NCBI GenBank assembly: GCA_022226955.1
Contig: CP092079.1
Location: forward strand, 884,015-948,014
DNA length: 64,000 nt
Source of the DNA: Nitrospira sp.
Lineage (GTDB): Bacteria; Nitrospirota; Nitrospiria; Nitrospirales; Nitrospiraceae
Reading direction: 5' to 3'
Shown here: positions 1 to 7,486 of the stretch, in pieces
Layout: every line of letters starts with the position of its first letter
How positions within the stretch are numbered: the stretch's first letter is position 1
The notes under the pieces: model-generated
Database searches by the model: none
What the model was told of the DNA's origin: nothing
The model's input: only the letters and a program-made list of their open reading frames with translations
Made by a program: the position numbers and the translations under genes

Positions 1-1
1 A

Positions 2-349
2 TCGGCCGACACCCTGGCCTTCGTGACGAGGAACGATGGATTTGGCCGGCAAGCCGCGCGCGAGAGCGAAGTCTTGCGCGTCATTTACACGCGCGAAGGA
101 GATCGCTTGATCCGGTTCGTTCGGCGCAATCTCTACGGGCTCACCGACGACTCGGTCGATCAGGTCGATCTAGCGACAAAAGTGAAAGGCTTCAACGTGC
201 GCTACTATAGCCGGCAAAGCCAGGTATGGGTGGACGAATGGAGCACAACGGGATCGTTGCCGACCGCACTGTTGGTGGAAATCACGTTTCAAGATCCTGA
301 TACCGAACCCTATACCATTCGCGAATGGGTGACGGTGGGAGCCTCCTAA
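2..349 (+). CDS. gspJ: Type II secretion minor pseudopilin GspJ, C-terminal part
   Basis: The reading frame is open from the window edge and ends at TAA 347-349, so the N-terminus with the prepilin signal lies outside. The visible 115 or so residues form the soluble pseudopilin domain that caps the T2SS pseudopilus together with GspI and GspK. The residues run from an ADTLAFVTRND stretch to REWVTVGAS, the kind of beta-rich tail seen in GspJ. The call rests partly on context: gspN, gspL, gspM and gspK follow directly, and the stop codon overlaps the gspN start as TAATG. The upstream frame has no stop, so the Met at position 23 is not the true start. Confidence 0.75.
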   Translation, partial: SADTLAFVTRNDGFGRQAARESEVLRVIYTREGDRLIRFVRRNLYGLTDDSVDQVDLATKVKGFNVRYYSRQSQVWVDEWSTTGSLPTALLVEITFQDPDTEPYTIREWVTVGAS

Positions 350-1239
350 TGGTGTGGTTCGGAAAGAATTGGCTGGCGTGGAAAGCCCCGCTGTTGTGGA
401 TGGCCTTTGGAGGCGGACTGCTGTTCCTCTCAATCGTCCTCACGTTTCCCTATGGGGCGTTGCAAGCGAGAGTCATTGGAGAATTGCACCGGGCTACCGG
501 AATGGACGTGCGCGCGGCGGACTGGGCCATTGGGCTTCCGGCGGCGATTGAATGGCGGCAGATGACGTTGACCAAAGCCGACTGGCCTCCCCTGCAGTTA
601 GGCCTGGTGCGGGCTCAAGTGGGACTCTGGCAGTTGCTGACTGGTGGGGTCGGGCTCGATTTGTCGGCGCAGCTCGACGAAACCATGGCGACCCAGGGCA
701 CGATCAAATTGACGGTGACCGCCGCCGCCAGATCCATGACCGGCCCTGCCGCACTCGCAGGCTCGATTCAGACGCTCGATTTATCAAAGGTGATCCCTCC
801 GTATGTGGCGCGTGGCATCTTGGGCGGTGAGTTCACGCATCGGCTCGATTATTCCCCGAGCGGCGAACTCGCGTCATTTGGCGAGGGAACGTGGAAGGCG
901 GAGGTCAAGGATCTATCTCTGGATCATATTCCGATAGGCCATGGTCGAATCCTCGCGCTGGACTTTAGTAGCCTGTCGATTGCCCTGGCTTGTCGGGAGC
1001 AGGTCTGCGAGGTGACCGAATTGAAGGGTGACGGGATCGACGGGTCGTTTTCTGGACAGGGAACGGTTACAATGCAGCAACCTATCCAACAGAGCCAGGT
1101 GGCGTTGTCATTGACCGTGATTCCCGGTGTGGGGTTTGCGGCCAAGGCTCCGGGGTTAGGTATTCCTCCCTTGCCAACCGGGATGCCGTTTACGTTCAAA
1201 GTGATTGGAACATTGGCACAGGCCAGGGTGGCGTTGTAG
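349..1239 (+). CDS. gspN: Type II secretion protein GspN
   Basis: This 296-residue protein has one N-terminal membrane segment at about residues 12-35, then a long periplasmic domain rich in beta strands, as in the GspN family found in Leptospira, Deltaproteobacteria and Nitrospirota. GspN is an accessory T2SS component of poorly defined role. I chose ATG 349 because it overlaps the gspJ stop as TAATG and has GGTGGGAG just upstream; an earlier in-frame ATG at 325 lies inside gspJ. The gene sits between gspJ and gspL, which differs from the usual end-of-operon position of gspN. The family call is from general sequence features and context. Confidence 0.7.
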   Translation: MVWFGKNWLAWKAPLLWMAFGGGLLFLSIVLTFPYGALQARVIGELHRATGMDVRAADWAIGLPAAIEWRQMTLTKADWPPLQLGLVRAQVGLWQLLTGGVGLDLSAQLDETMATQGTIKLTVTAAARSMTGPAALAGSIQTLDLSKVIPPYVARGILGGEFTHRLDYSPSGELASFGEGTWKAEVKDLSLDHIPIGHGRILALDFSSLSIALACREQVCEVTELKGDGIDGSFSGQGTVTMQQPIQQSQVALSLTVIPGVGFAAKAPGLGIPPLPTGMPFTFKVIGTLAQARVAL

Positions 1240-1273
1240 AGTAACCAGAGATTGTACGAGGACGTTAGACTGC

Positions 1274-2857
1274 ATGAGTATCGCCACCGAATGCGTGGGC
1301 TTGGATATCGGCCAGACCGGCCTGAAGGCGGTGCGGTTTCGCCGCCGGCTGAGCGGTCGCGAAACGATTGAATACCTGCACCAGCCCCTGCCGTTTTCGC
1401 TTCCGGAAGATCTGGAGCCGGCGCGGCGGGTGCAATCGTTGCGAAGTTTTCTCTGGCATAACGGGCTGTACGCTACGGATCGGCTGGTGACAGCGATCCC
1501 CTGCCAAGATTTGTTTGTGCGCACGCTCTCCTTTCCGTTCAAAGATGCGGAAAAATTGTCGCAAGTCGTTCCCTTTGAAGTGGAAAATCTGATTCCGATG
1601 CCAGTGGATGAGCTGGCCATCGGCAGCGTCGTGCTGCCGCCCGGGGTTACTGCCGAAGGGATGGCGCGAACGACCAAAGGGTCGGACGTGCTCGTCACAG
1701 CGGCCCCGCGGGATAAAGTGGCCGAACATCTGAGCTTCCTTGCCCAGGCCGATATTGAGCCGGCGGCGATCAATGTCGATGCCATGGCCCTGTATTCGGT
1801 CACGCAATTTCTTCAACAGGAAGGCGGCCAGGTCCCGCACGATTTGGCGATCATCGATGTGGGCGCGTCCAAGACGACTATTTGCTTAGTGCATGAAGGG
1901 CGTCCGGTAGTCTTGCGGACCATCTTATGGGGCGGCAATCACCTAACGCATGCGTTGGCGGTGCGGCATGCCTGTAGTTTCGCCGATGCGGAACGGCGTA
2001 AGCGTAGTTTGAATGTTCAACAGATCGATACCTGGCTGGAACCGTTGCTCAAAGAGCTGCGTGTCACTATCCAAGGGTATGAGGGCGCCGAGCGCGGGCG
2101 GCTCACCCATTGCTGGGTATCAGGCGGCGGCGCAAAACTCAGAGAGATCGGCGGATATGTCGCGCATCAACTGGGGCTCTACCCGGTCGGTCCTCGGCAA
2201 GGATTTGGAGTCGACAGCCCGCGCGCATTTTCCATCGCCTTTGGGCTGGCCATTCATCCCAAACTGATCAAGCCGAAGTGGCGCTTCAAGCCGACGCAGG
2301 CTGGTCTCGCGCTCGATTTGAAAGCCGTCTCGGACGCGAATGCCCCGCAGTCCCAGACCTCGGCGCGCGACAAGCGGCTGGCGCTGGCTGGCGCCGTGGT
2401 GCTGGGGGCCTTGGCGCTTGCGGACGGGTTGACGCATCTCTATCTGAAAGAACAGCGTGTGCAGCAATTGAAGGACGCTCTTCAGAGCCACTATGCGCAA
2501 CTCTTTGAGCCGGGGGCTGGACCGGGTGAAGAATTAGATCAGGCCCGTTTTCGCATCGCGTCAGTCGATAAGGCGCTCGCCGTCGTCGATGGATCGCAGC
2601 AGCATGCGCTGGCCACGATGGCGGCCTTTATGAAACAGATGCCGCTGGGTGTTCCGGTCAAGATACGAGATTTGACGATCGATGGCCTGCTGGTATTGCT
2701 TGAAGGCGAGACGACTTCCTTTGAGGCCGTGGAAAAAATCAAGCAGACCTATTCGGCTGGAGAGGTTTTCAAGGATATCGTCGTCAGTGAAACCCGGGTG
2801 GGCGCGTCGCCGAATCAAGTCGTGTTTCGGATGAGCGCCACGGCGGCGCAACCATGA
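1274..2857 (+). CDS. gspL: Type II secretion inner-membrane protein GspL (PilM-like)
   Basis: The protein has 527 residues. Its N-terminal half is an actin-like/PilM-type cytoplasmic domain, opening with GLDIGQTGLKAVRF and carrying a second phosphate-binding motif IIDVGASKTT. A single membrane segment follows at about residues 368-388 (LALAGAVVLGALALADG), then a periplasmic domain. GspL links the secretion ATPase GspE to GspM and the pseudopilus. ATG 1274 is preceded by an ACGAGGACG ribosome-binding region; the in-frame ATG at 1205 lies within gspN and is unlikely. The stop overlaps the gspM start as ATGA. The resemblance to PilM suggests descent from a common pilus/secretion scaffold. Confidence 0.8.
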   Translation: MSIATECVGLDIGQTGLKAVRFRRRLSGRETIEYLHQPLPFSLPEDLEPARRVQSLRSFLWHNGLYATDRLVTAIPCQDLFVRTLSFPFKDAEKLSQVVPFEVENLIPMPVDELAIGSVVLPPGVTAEGMARTTKGSDVLVTAAPRDKVAEHLSFLAQADIEPAAINVDAMALYSVTQFLQQEGGQVPHDLAIIDVGASKTTICLVHEGRPVVLRTILWGGNHLTHALAVRHACSFADAERRKRSLNVQQIDTWLEPLLKELRVTIQGYEGAERGRLTHCWVSGGGAKLREIGGYVAHQLGLYPVGPRQGFGVDSPRAFSIAFGLAIHPKLIKPKWRFKPTQAGLALDLKAVSDANAPQSQTSARDKRLALAGAVVLGALALADGLTHLYLKEQRVQQLKDALQSHYAQLFEPGAGPGEELDQARFRIASVDKALAVVDGSQQHALATMAAFMKQMPLGVPVKIRDLTIDGLLVLLEGETTSFEAVEKIKQTYSAGEVFKDIVVSETRVGASPNQVVFRMSATAAQP

Positions 2858-3402
2858 TGCACCAACTACGGGAACGGTGGATGCATCTGGCTCCGCGCGA
2901 ACGCACGATCTTGTCGGTCGGCGGCATCGTCGTCGTTGCCTGCCTGCTGTTTCTGCTGATTGTAGACCCTTTGCTGGCGACCATGGAGCGATTGGACCGC
3001 CAGGCTGCGAAAAAACAACGAGAAGGCAGCGAACTGGCGGCATTGGGGGCCGACTATGCAAGCAAGCGTGGGCGATTGGCTCGCGCGGAAGAACGGATGC
3101 CGGTGGCCGACGCGGGGTTCTCTCTGCTGGCGTTCATCGAAGAGGCGGCGAACCAAGCTCATGTGCGTGAGCGGATCGCCGGTATGCAGCCGCAAGTCCA
3201 AGCCTTGGCGCAAGGGTACCAAGAAACCGCCGTCGATCTTCGCTTGGATGGCGTGCAATTGCCGGATCTGATGGCGCTTCTGCTGGCGATTGACCAGGCC
3301 CCTTATGATCTTCAAGTAAAACATCTGCAACTGCGCCCAAAGTTCGACAATCCCGTCAATCTCGATGCCACTGTCCGAGTGGTCAGTTATGCCAAAGGAT
3401 GA
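2854..3402 (+). CDS. gspM: Type II secretion protein GspM
   Basis: The 182-residue protein has a short cytoplasmic N-terminus with LAPRERTILSVGG, one membrane segment at about residues 20-38, a coiled-coil stretch (AKKQREGSELAALGADYASKR) and a small periplasmic ferredoxin-like domain. That is the GspM layout; GspM pairs with GspL in the inner-membrane platform. The start overlaps the gspL stop (ATGA), so the two are probably translationally coupled. The 3' end overlaps gspK by 14 bases. Confidence 0.8.
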   Translation: MMHQLRERWMHLAPRERTILSVGGIVVVACLLFLLIVDPLLATMERLDRQAAKKQREGSELAALGADYASKRGRLARAEERMPVADAGFSLLAFIEEAANQAHVRERIAGMQPQVQALAQGYQETAVDLRLDGVQLPDLMALLLAIDQAPYDLQVKHLQLRPKFDNPVNLDATVRVVSYAKG

Positions 3403-4342
3403 TGAACGCGGTGTCGCGCTTCTGCTCGCCTTGCTCATCTTGGCTCTGTTGGTTGCCCTAATCCTCGAATTCGACGGCGAAGCCAGGCGTGAATACCGCG
3501 ACGCGGCAGCCTTTCGAGACAACTTCAAAGCGCAAACCTTGACCAGAGCTGCCGTGCGGGCAGCTGGCGCGGTCCTCCAACAGGACTTTCTCAAGGATAA
3601 AAAGGCCGGCGAATCGTACGACTCGCCGACCGATCTCTGGGCCATGCCGATTAAGAATTACGCTATCGGCGATGGCTTCCTGAGCGCGCAGATCGAGGAT
3701 GAGCGCGGCAAGCTCAATCTCAACGATCTGGCCACCATTGCGGGCGACGCCATTCAAAAAAAAGCGAAGATCGATCGGTTCAAGCGTCTCTTTGAATTAC
3801 TCCAACTCAACCCCGACCTGGTCGATGCGGTGGTCGATTGGGTGGATCAAGACGACAATCAGGAGCCGGCCGGCGCGGAAAGCCTCTACTATCAATCGCA
3901 GCGGCCGCCCTATCGCGCGGCGAATGCGCCGCTATCTGGCCCGGGCGATTTTCGGCTGATTAAAGGGTTTACCCCGGAGATTGTCGACCGGCTCTCGCGG
4001 TATGCCACCCTGTTTCCTCTGGAAGGCGGTGGTCTGGTAAATATTAATACCGCCGACTCGCTAGTCATTCAGGCGCTGGATCCGGCCATCACGCAATCGA
4101 TGGCGGCAGAAATTATCCAAGGCCGCCCGTATAAAAAGAAAGAAGATCTGGATCGAGTCAGCAGCTTTAAAGACATCGGCGCTAAATTGAGAGTGGGACA
4201 GAGCGGGTACGATGTGTCGAGCGATTTCTTTTCAGCCCGGTTGGCGATCAAGGTGAACGATGTGACGAAGACGGTCTGGGTCGTGCTCCAGCGCGATGCG
4301 AATAAGGGCGATAGCCTGGTGAAGTACATGCAGGTGTACTAA
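3389..4342 (+). CDS. gspK: Type II secretion minor pseudopilin GspK
   Basis: The protein has 317 residues. Its N-terminus is a prepilin signal: charged leader MPKDDERG followed by the hydrophobic helix VALLLALLILALLVALI. The Glu at +5 found in most pseudopilins is absent, which is typical of GspK. The large soluble domain contains helix-hairpin-helix-like repeats (EIVDRLSRYATLFP, NINTADSLVIQALDP). GspK caps the pseudopilus tip with GspI and GspJ. ATG 3389 is chosen because it starts right before the prepilin leader; an in-frame ATG at 3365 would add residues inside gspM. This is the last T2SS gene here. Confidence 0.87.
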   Translation: MPKDDERGVALLLALLILALLVALILEFDGEARREYRDAAAFRDNFKAQTLTRAAVRAAGAVLQQDFLKDKKAGESYDSPTDLWAMPIKNYAIGDGFLSAQIEDERGKLNLNDLATIAGDAIQKKAKIDRFKRLFELLQLNPDLVDAVVDWVDQDDNQEPAGAESLYYQSQRPPYRAANAPLSGPGDFRLIKGFTPEIVDRLSRYATLFPLEGGGLVNINTADSLVIQALDPAITQSMAAEIIQGRPYKKKEDLDRVSSFKDIGAKLRVGQSGYDVSSDFFSARLAIKVNDVTKTVWVVLQRDANKGDSLVKYMQVY

Positions 4343-4390
4343 CTCCCTCCCTCCTCTGCGGCCTTTTCAGCCACGGTTATCCTCGATAAA

Positions 4391-4419
4391 GTTAACAGGT
4401 CTGTAACATTGAGGTTACT
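4391..4419 (+). promoter_or_regulatory. Putative Pho box, three 11-bp direct repeats
   Basis: Three heptamers with four-base spacers are visible: GTTAACA at 4391, TGTAACA at 4402 and GGTTACT at 4413. The 7-4-7-4-7 spacing equals the layout of known PhoB-type boxes. The site lies about 70 bases upstream of the phosphate-binding protein gene at 4491. Similar sites occur at 9141, 9226 and 16160. Confidence 0.65.
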
Positions 4420-4490
4420 GTCTGGAAATTGTCTTCCACTAGTATCGTGTGGGGATAGTGCAGTGAACTCACTATACGGAGGAATGCAGG

Positions 4491-5579
4491 ATGACAGCAC
4501 ATCGTAGGACGGGGGCGATGGGGATTCTCTTGATGACGGCGCTGTACTGCGGCTACACCGGGAATCACTCCTATGCCGAAGTCAGTGGCCCGATGGCTGC
4601 GGCAGCGGTCGATAGCGCGTTGGCCCATTACAATCCACAGACTCACATTGCCGGGACCTTCAAGATACAGGGTTCCGAAACCATGTATCCCCTGATGAGC
4701 CGGTTGACGATGGAGTTTCAGCGCCGGCAGCCGAAAGTGGCGATCGACGTGAAAGGCGGCGGTTCGACCAAAGCCGTGGCCGAATTTCTTCAGCCGCCGC
4801 TGAGCAAAACCGGCAAGGTGATGTGGCAGGAAGACCGGGCCGTCAATTTTAAGATGATCGCGACGTCGCGAGAGCTATTCGATGCGGAAGTTAAAGAGTT
4901 TGTCGCGCAGCATGGCTACGAGCCAACGGCGGTTCCGGTGGCCGTCGATGCGGTTGCCTTGTATGTCCATAAGGACAATCCGGTTGCTGGCCTGACCCTC
5001 GATCAGGTCGATGCCATGTTTTCGACGACCAGAAATCGAGGGCAGAAAGCGGCGATCACGCAATGGGGGCAACTGGGGCTCACCGATGGATGGGAGAAAG
5101 CCGCGATTCAGCTGTATGGGCGGGATCGTAAATCCGGCACGCGCGCGTTTTTTCAGGACCATTGTCTTGCGGGCGGCGAGTTCATGCCGGGGTTGCATGA
5201 AGAGCCTGGCGCCGCATCCGTGATTCTCAACTTGGGCCGGGATCAAGTCGGCATCGGCTATAGCGGACTGGGGCTTCAATCCTCCACCGTCCGGGTCATT
5301 CCCCTCGCGGAGGCTGCGGGCACGCCGTATGTGATTCCTTCGGCTGCGACGGTGGCGGATCAGAGCTACCCCTTGCGACGGGTCTTGCATCTCTACGTCG
5401 ATAAGGCGCCGAACGCGCCCATCCCTGCCGCGGCACAGGAGTTTCTGACCTTTATCATGACGCAAGAAGGTCAGGAAGCCGTGGCAAAAGCGGGGTTCTT
5501 TCCCTTGCCCGCCGGTGAAGTCGCGAAGAGTGCCGTCGCGTTGGGGCTGTCATCCCCTGTTCCGGCCGCCATGCCGTAG
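4491..5579 (+). CDS. PstS-like periplasmic phosphate-binding protein
   Basis: The 362-residue protein starts with a Sec signal peptide (cleavage probably after SYA near residue 29) and continues as a PBP-like substrate-binding protein. The phosphate-binding hallmarks are GSETMYPLMSRL near the mature N-terminus and GRDRKSGTRAFF in the second lobe, which correspond to the P-loop-like GSGT and R-x-SGT motifs of PstS. ATG 4491 has GGAGG about eight bases upstream. It is monocistronic, preceded by a putative Pho box, and separate from the pst transporter genes at 9344-13017. It may act as an alternative binding protein for PstCAB or as a phosphate scavenger or sensor; the sequence cannot decide. 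Confidence 0.8.
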   Translation: MTAHRRTGAMGILLMTALYCGYTGNHSYAEVSGPMAAAAVDSALAHYNPQTHIAGTFKIQGSETMYPLMSRLTMEFQRRQPKVAIDVKGGGSTKAVAEFLQPPLSKTGKVMWQEDRAVNFKMIATSRELFDAEVKEFVAQHGYEPTAVPVAVDAVALYVHKDNPVAGLTLDQVDAMFSTTRNRGQKAAITQWGQLGLTDGWEKAAIQLYGRDRKSGTRAFFQDHCLAGGEFMPGLHEEPGAASVILNLGRDQVGIGYSGLGLQSSTVRVIPLAEAAGTPYVIPSAATVADQSYPLRRVLHLYVDKAPNAPIPAAAQEFLTFIMTQEGQEAVAKAGFFPLPAGEVAKSAVALGLSSPVPAAMP

Positions 5580-5605
5580 GCCAAAGCCGAACGAGTCGAG
5601 TGCGA

Positions 5606-6538
5606 TTACGGTGACGGAAGTTTGCGGGGCGGCTGCTTCTTGGATTTCGACTGATCGAGTTCGAAGCGCAGCCGTTCCATTTGGCTGTTCAGCTCTTCCA
5701 TTTTCTTCTTTTGATCGTCGAGGCGGTTGCGGAGATCCAGATTGGAGCTGGTCAGCTCTCGGATTTGCAGTTGTAATTCGTCGGACGGCACTGCCGGCGA
5801 TCCGGCCTTCTGAAGCGGCGCAGCCGGCAACTCGATTCCTGCGTGACTTGCGCGAACCGGCGAAGGCACCGTGCGTTGCGCCAATACATCTTTGACATTC
5901 AGCGACAGATGCACGGTTTCGAAGGGCGCCCATCGAGGCTCTTCCAGATCCGGCACCATGGCGGCCTGCGCAGGAGCCGCGACCCAAAGCTTCATGCCTT
6001 TTGAATCGCGCAGGTCTTTCAGCTCTCCGCCTCCCGTGTCCGCCTGGATAAAGGCCGAATGATCCTGCAGGACGATGTGCAGGTACCGGCCTCTCAAAAA
6101 GATCGATCCCACCGTGCGATCTTCGCTATAGGCCACGTCCGGTTTGGGCAATGAAAAAAAGACACGTTCGGCTGGGGTGGCTTGCCGAAGCGCCGTGGCC
6201 AGCTGCCCTGAAATCGCCGCCAATTCTTTTGGCGAAAACAACGGAATGGGACGAGGCGCGCTCAGCATGCCGACGACCGTTCCGCTCCATCCGCTCACTT
6301 GAATGCTTCGGAGCAAGGTTTCCAGTTCCGCCGCGGTCAGGTCGGCCGGATGAAGATTGCGCACGAGAGTGTCCGATTGTGAGAGCGTCGGATCCGGTTC
6401 AAGGCCGATGCGAATCCCCTGCTGATCGTAGATAACGCGGTCTGCCGTGGAAAACAGGCTGCACGAGGAAAGAATCGGCGCGCCGATCAGAAGCGAACAG
6501 GACAGCAACAGGCAGTTTGTGGATCTATTTACTTGCAT
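5606..6538 (-). CDS. Putative lipoprotein with C-terminal coiled coil
   Basis: The protein has 310 residues. The N-terminus is a lipoprotein signal with lipobox LSSC at about residues 20-23. The middle is a globular domain I do not recognise, and the C-terminus has a coiled-coil segment (LRNRLDDQKKKMEELNSQME) and a lysine/proline-rich tail. ATG 6538 is favoured because it begins directly before the signal peptide; it overlaps the stop of the upstream gene by ten bases. ATG 6556 is an alternative start. It is the third gene of a minus-strand group of three predicted lipoproteins downstream of the porin. It converges with the phosphate-binding protein gene, with 26 bases between stops. Confidence 0.6.
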   Translation of the reverse strand: MQVNRSTNCLLLSCSLLIGAPILSSCSLFSTADRVIYDQQGIRIGLEPDPTLSQSDTLVRNLHPADLTAAELETLLRSIQVSGWSGTVVGMLSAPRPIPLFSPKELAAISGQLATALRQATPAERVFFSLPKPDVAYSEDRTVGSIFLRGRYLHIVLQDHSAFIQADTGGGELKDLRDSKGMKLWVAAPAQAAMVPDLEEPRWAPFETVHLSLNVKDVLAQRTVPSPVRASHAGIELPAAPLQKAGSPAVPSDELQLQIRELTSSNLDLRNRLDDQKKKMEELNSQMERLRFELDQSKSKKQPPRKLPSP

Positions 6539-6873
6539 GCGAATTGAATCCCCCATATACGGTCCGTTCCGATCTGAGGACCCCAGGCCCGATCGGCGGC
6601 TTTGCTGACCTTCGGCACTTCGCCTTCTTTGACGATATGAATCCCAGTGGGACATTTCTCCTGCATGATGCGTTGCGCATCGTGCCGGCCGTCCGAGGAA
6701 AAGACGTCCGCCTCTGACTGGATGGAAAACGTCACGAGCCCGCCAGCCTGGCTTTCACGTTGCAGAGAGGCATCGTGCCCGCAGGCGACCAGGCCGGTGA
6801 GGGCGATGGCCAGGGCGCCAGCCCTGAAACAAATCGTAATGCCTAGCGCCCAAGCTCGTTGTGCGACAGGAAT
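6529..6873 (-). CDS. Small predicted lipoprotein, apparent ATT start
   Basis: The open frame encodes a lipoprotein signal ending in lipobox LVAC (GALAIALTGLVAC), then about 85 mature residues (ends GIQFACK). There is no ATG, GTG or TTG in frame between the end of the upstream Slp-like gene at 6888 and the signal peptide. The best start is ATT at 6873, preceded by GGGAG at a spacing of eight bases. This would be a very rare start codon, so a frameshift or a sequencing error near 6880 is the alternative. The coding frame itself is convincing because the lipobox is well formed and the stop overlaps the next gene. Function unknown. Confidence 0.5.
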   Translation of the reverse strand: MPVAQRAWALGITICFRAGALAIALTGLVACGHDASLQRESQAGGLVTFSIQSEADVFSSDGRHDAQRIMQEKCPTGIHIVKEGEVPKVSKAADRAWGPQIGTDRIWGIQFACK

Positions 6874-6887
6874 GGTGTCATCTCCCG

Positions 6888-7424
6888 CTATTTGGCTGCG
6901 GCACAGAAGGTTTCTTCTTCCAAGGGCGTATAGCCCCCGCCGAGAGAGGGGAATTCCGCAATCTCTCGTCCTCCGGTTTTCCAGAGATGGACGCAAGCCG
7001 CGAGAACTGTGGGGAGGCTCTTGGGAAGATCGTCGACGGACACCACTCGCGGGGCCTGCGTCGTGCCCACCACCACAATGCGGTTGCCCGGCTGGAGAAA
7101 CGACGAATCGATCTTGCCTTGATAGACCACGGCAAACTCCCCGCTCCGTTTTCCCATGTCTTTGGGGCCGTAGGCGGGATGCTCGACAATGGGCAGCTGC
7201 GCGGTCACGACGGTGATGCTCTCGCCCTTCGTCTCGGCTTGGACAATCCGCCCGCCGAGTTGAATCTTCTTCGCGTCGGCCTGATTCGGCACCATGCGCC
7301 AGTGCGCGAAATCGAAGTTCGGATCCACGCCCTTGAGCGTGTCCGGTGAAAAAATATTCGAGGCGGTACAAGCGGCCAGGGTGACCGTGCCTAGCAGCAA
7401 CAGACTGGTCATGGATCTCTTCAT
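6888..7424 (-). CDS. Slp-family outer-membrane lipoprotein
   Basis: The 178-residue protein starts with a lipoprotein signal (MKRSMTSLLLLGTVTLAAC, lipobox LAAC). The mature part has the Slp pattern: a short N-terminal segment, the conserved QLGGRIVQ region, and a beta-rich OB-like core containing LQPGNRIVVVGT. Slp proteins are starvation- or stationary-phase-induced outer-membrane lipoproteins in enterics; their molecular role is unclear. ATG 7424 has a strong TAAGGAGG ribosome-binding site. It lies 62 bases downstream of the porin gene on the same strand and so may share its Pho-type promoter. Confidence 0.72.
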   Translation of the reverse strand: MKRSMTSLLLLGTVTLAACTASNIFSPDTLKGVDPNFDFAHWRMVPNQADAKKIQLGGRIVQAETKGESITVVTAQLPIVEHPAYGPKDMGKRSGEFAVVYQGKIDSSFLQPGNRIVVVGTTQAPRVVSVDDLPKSLPTVLAACVHLWKTGGREIAEFPSLGGGYTPLEEETFCAAAK

Positions 7425-7486
7425 ATCGCTCCTCCTTACTCCGAGATTCGTCAGAATGCAATAGTCGGCATGCCGGGCGCCTGCGG

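Noticed and set aside
2866..3645. 259-codon minus-strand frame opposite gspM/gspK
   Set aside because: Overlaps two well-supported overlapping genes and has arginine/glutamine-rich, non-protein-like composition.
5515..5895. 126-codon plus-strand frame across the convergent gene ends near 5.6 kb
   Set aside because: Overlaps a phosphate-binding protein gene and a lipoprotein gene, both with signals; composition not protein-like.
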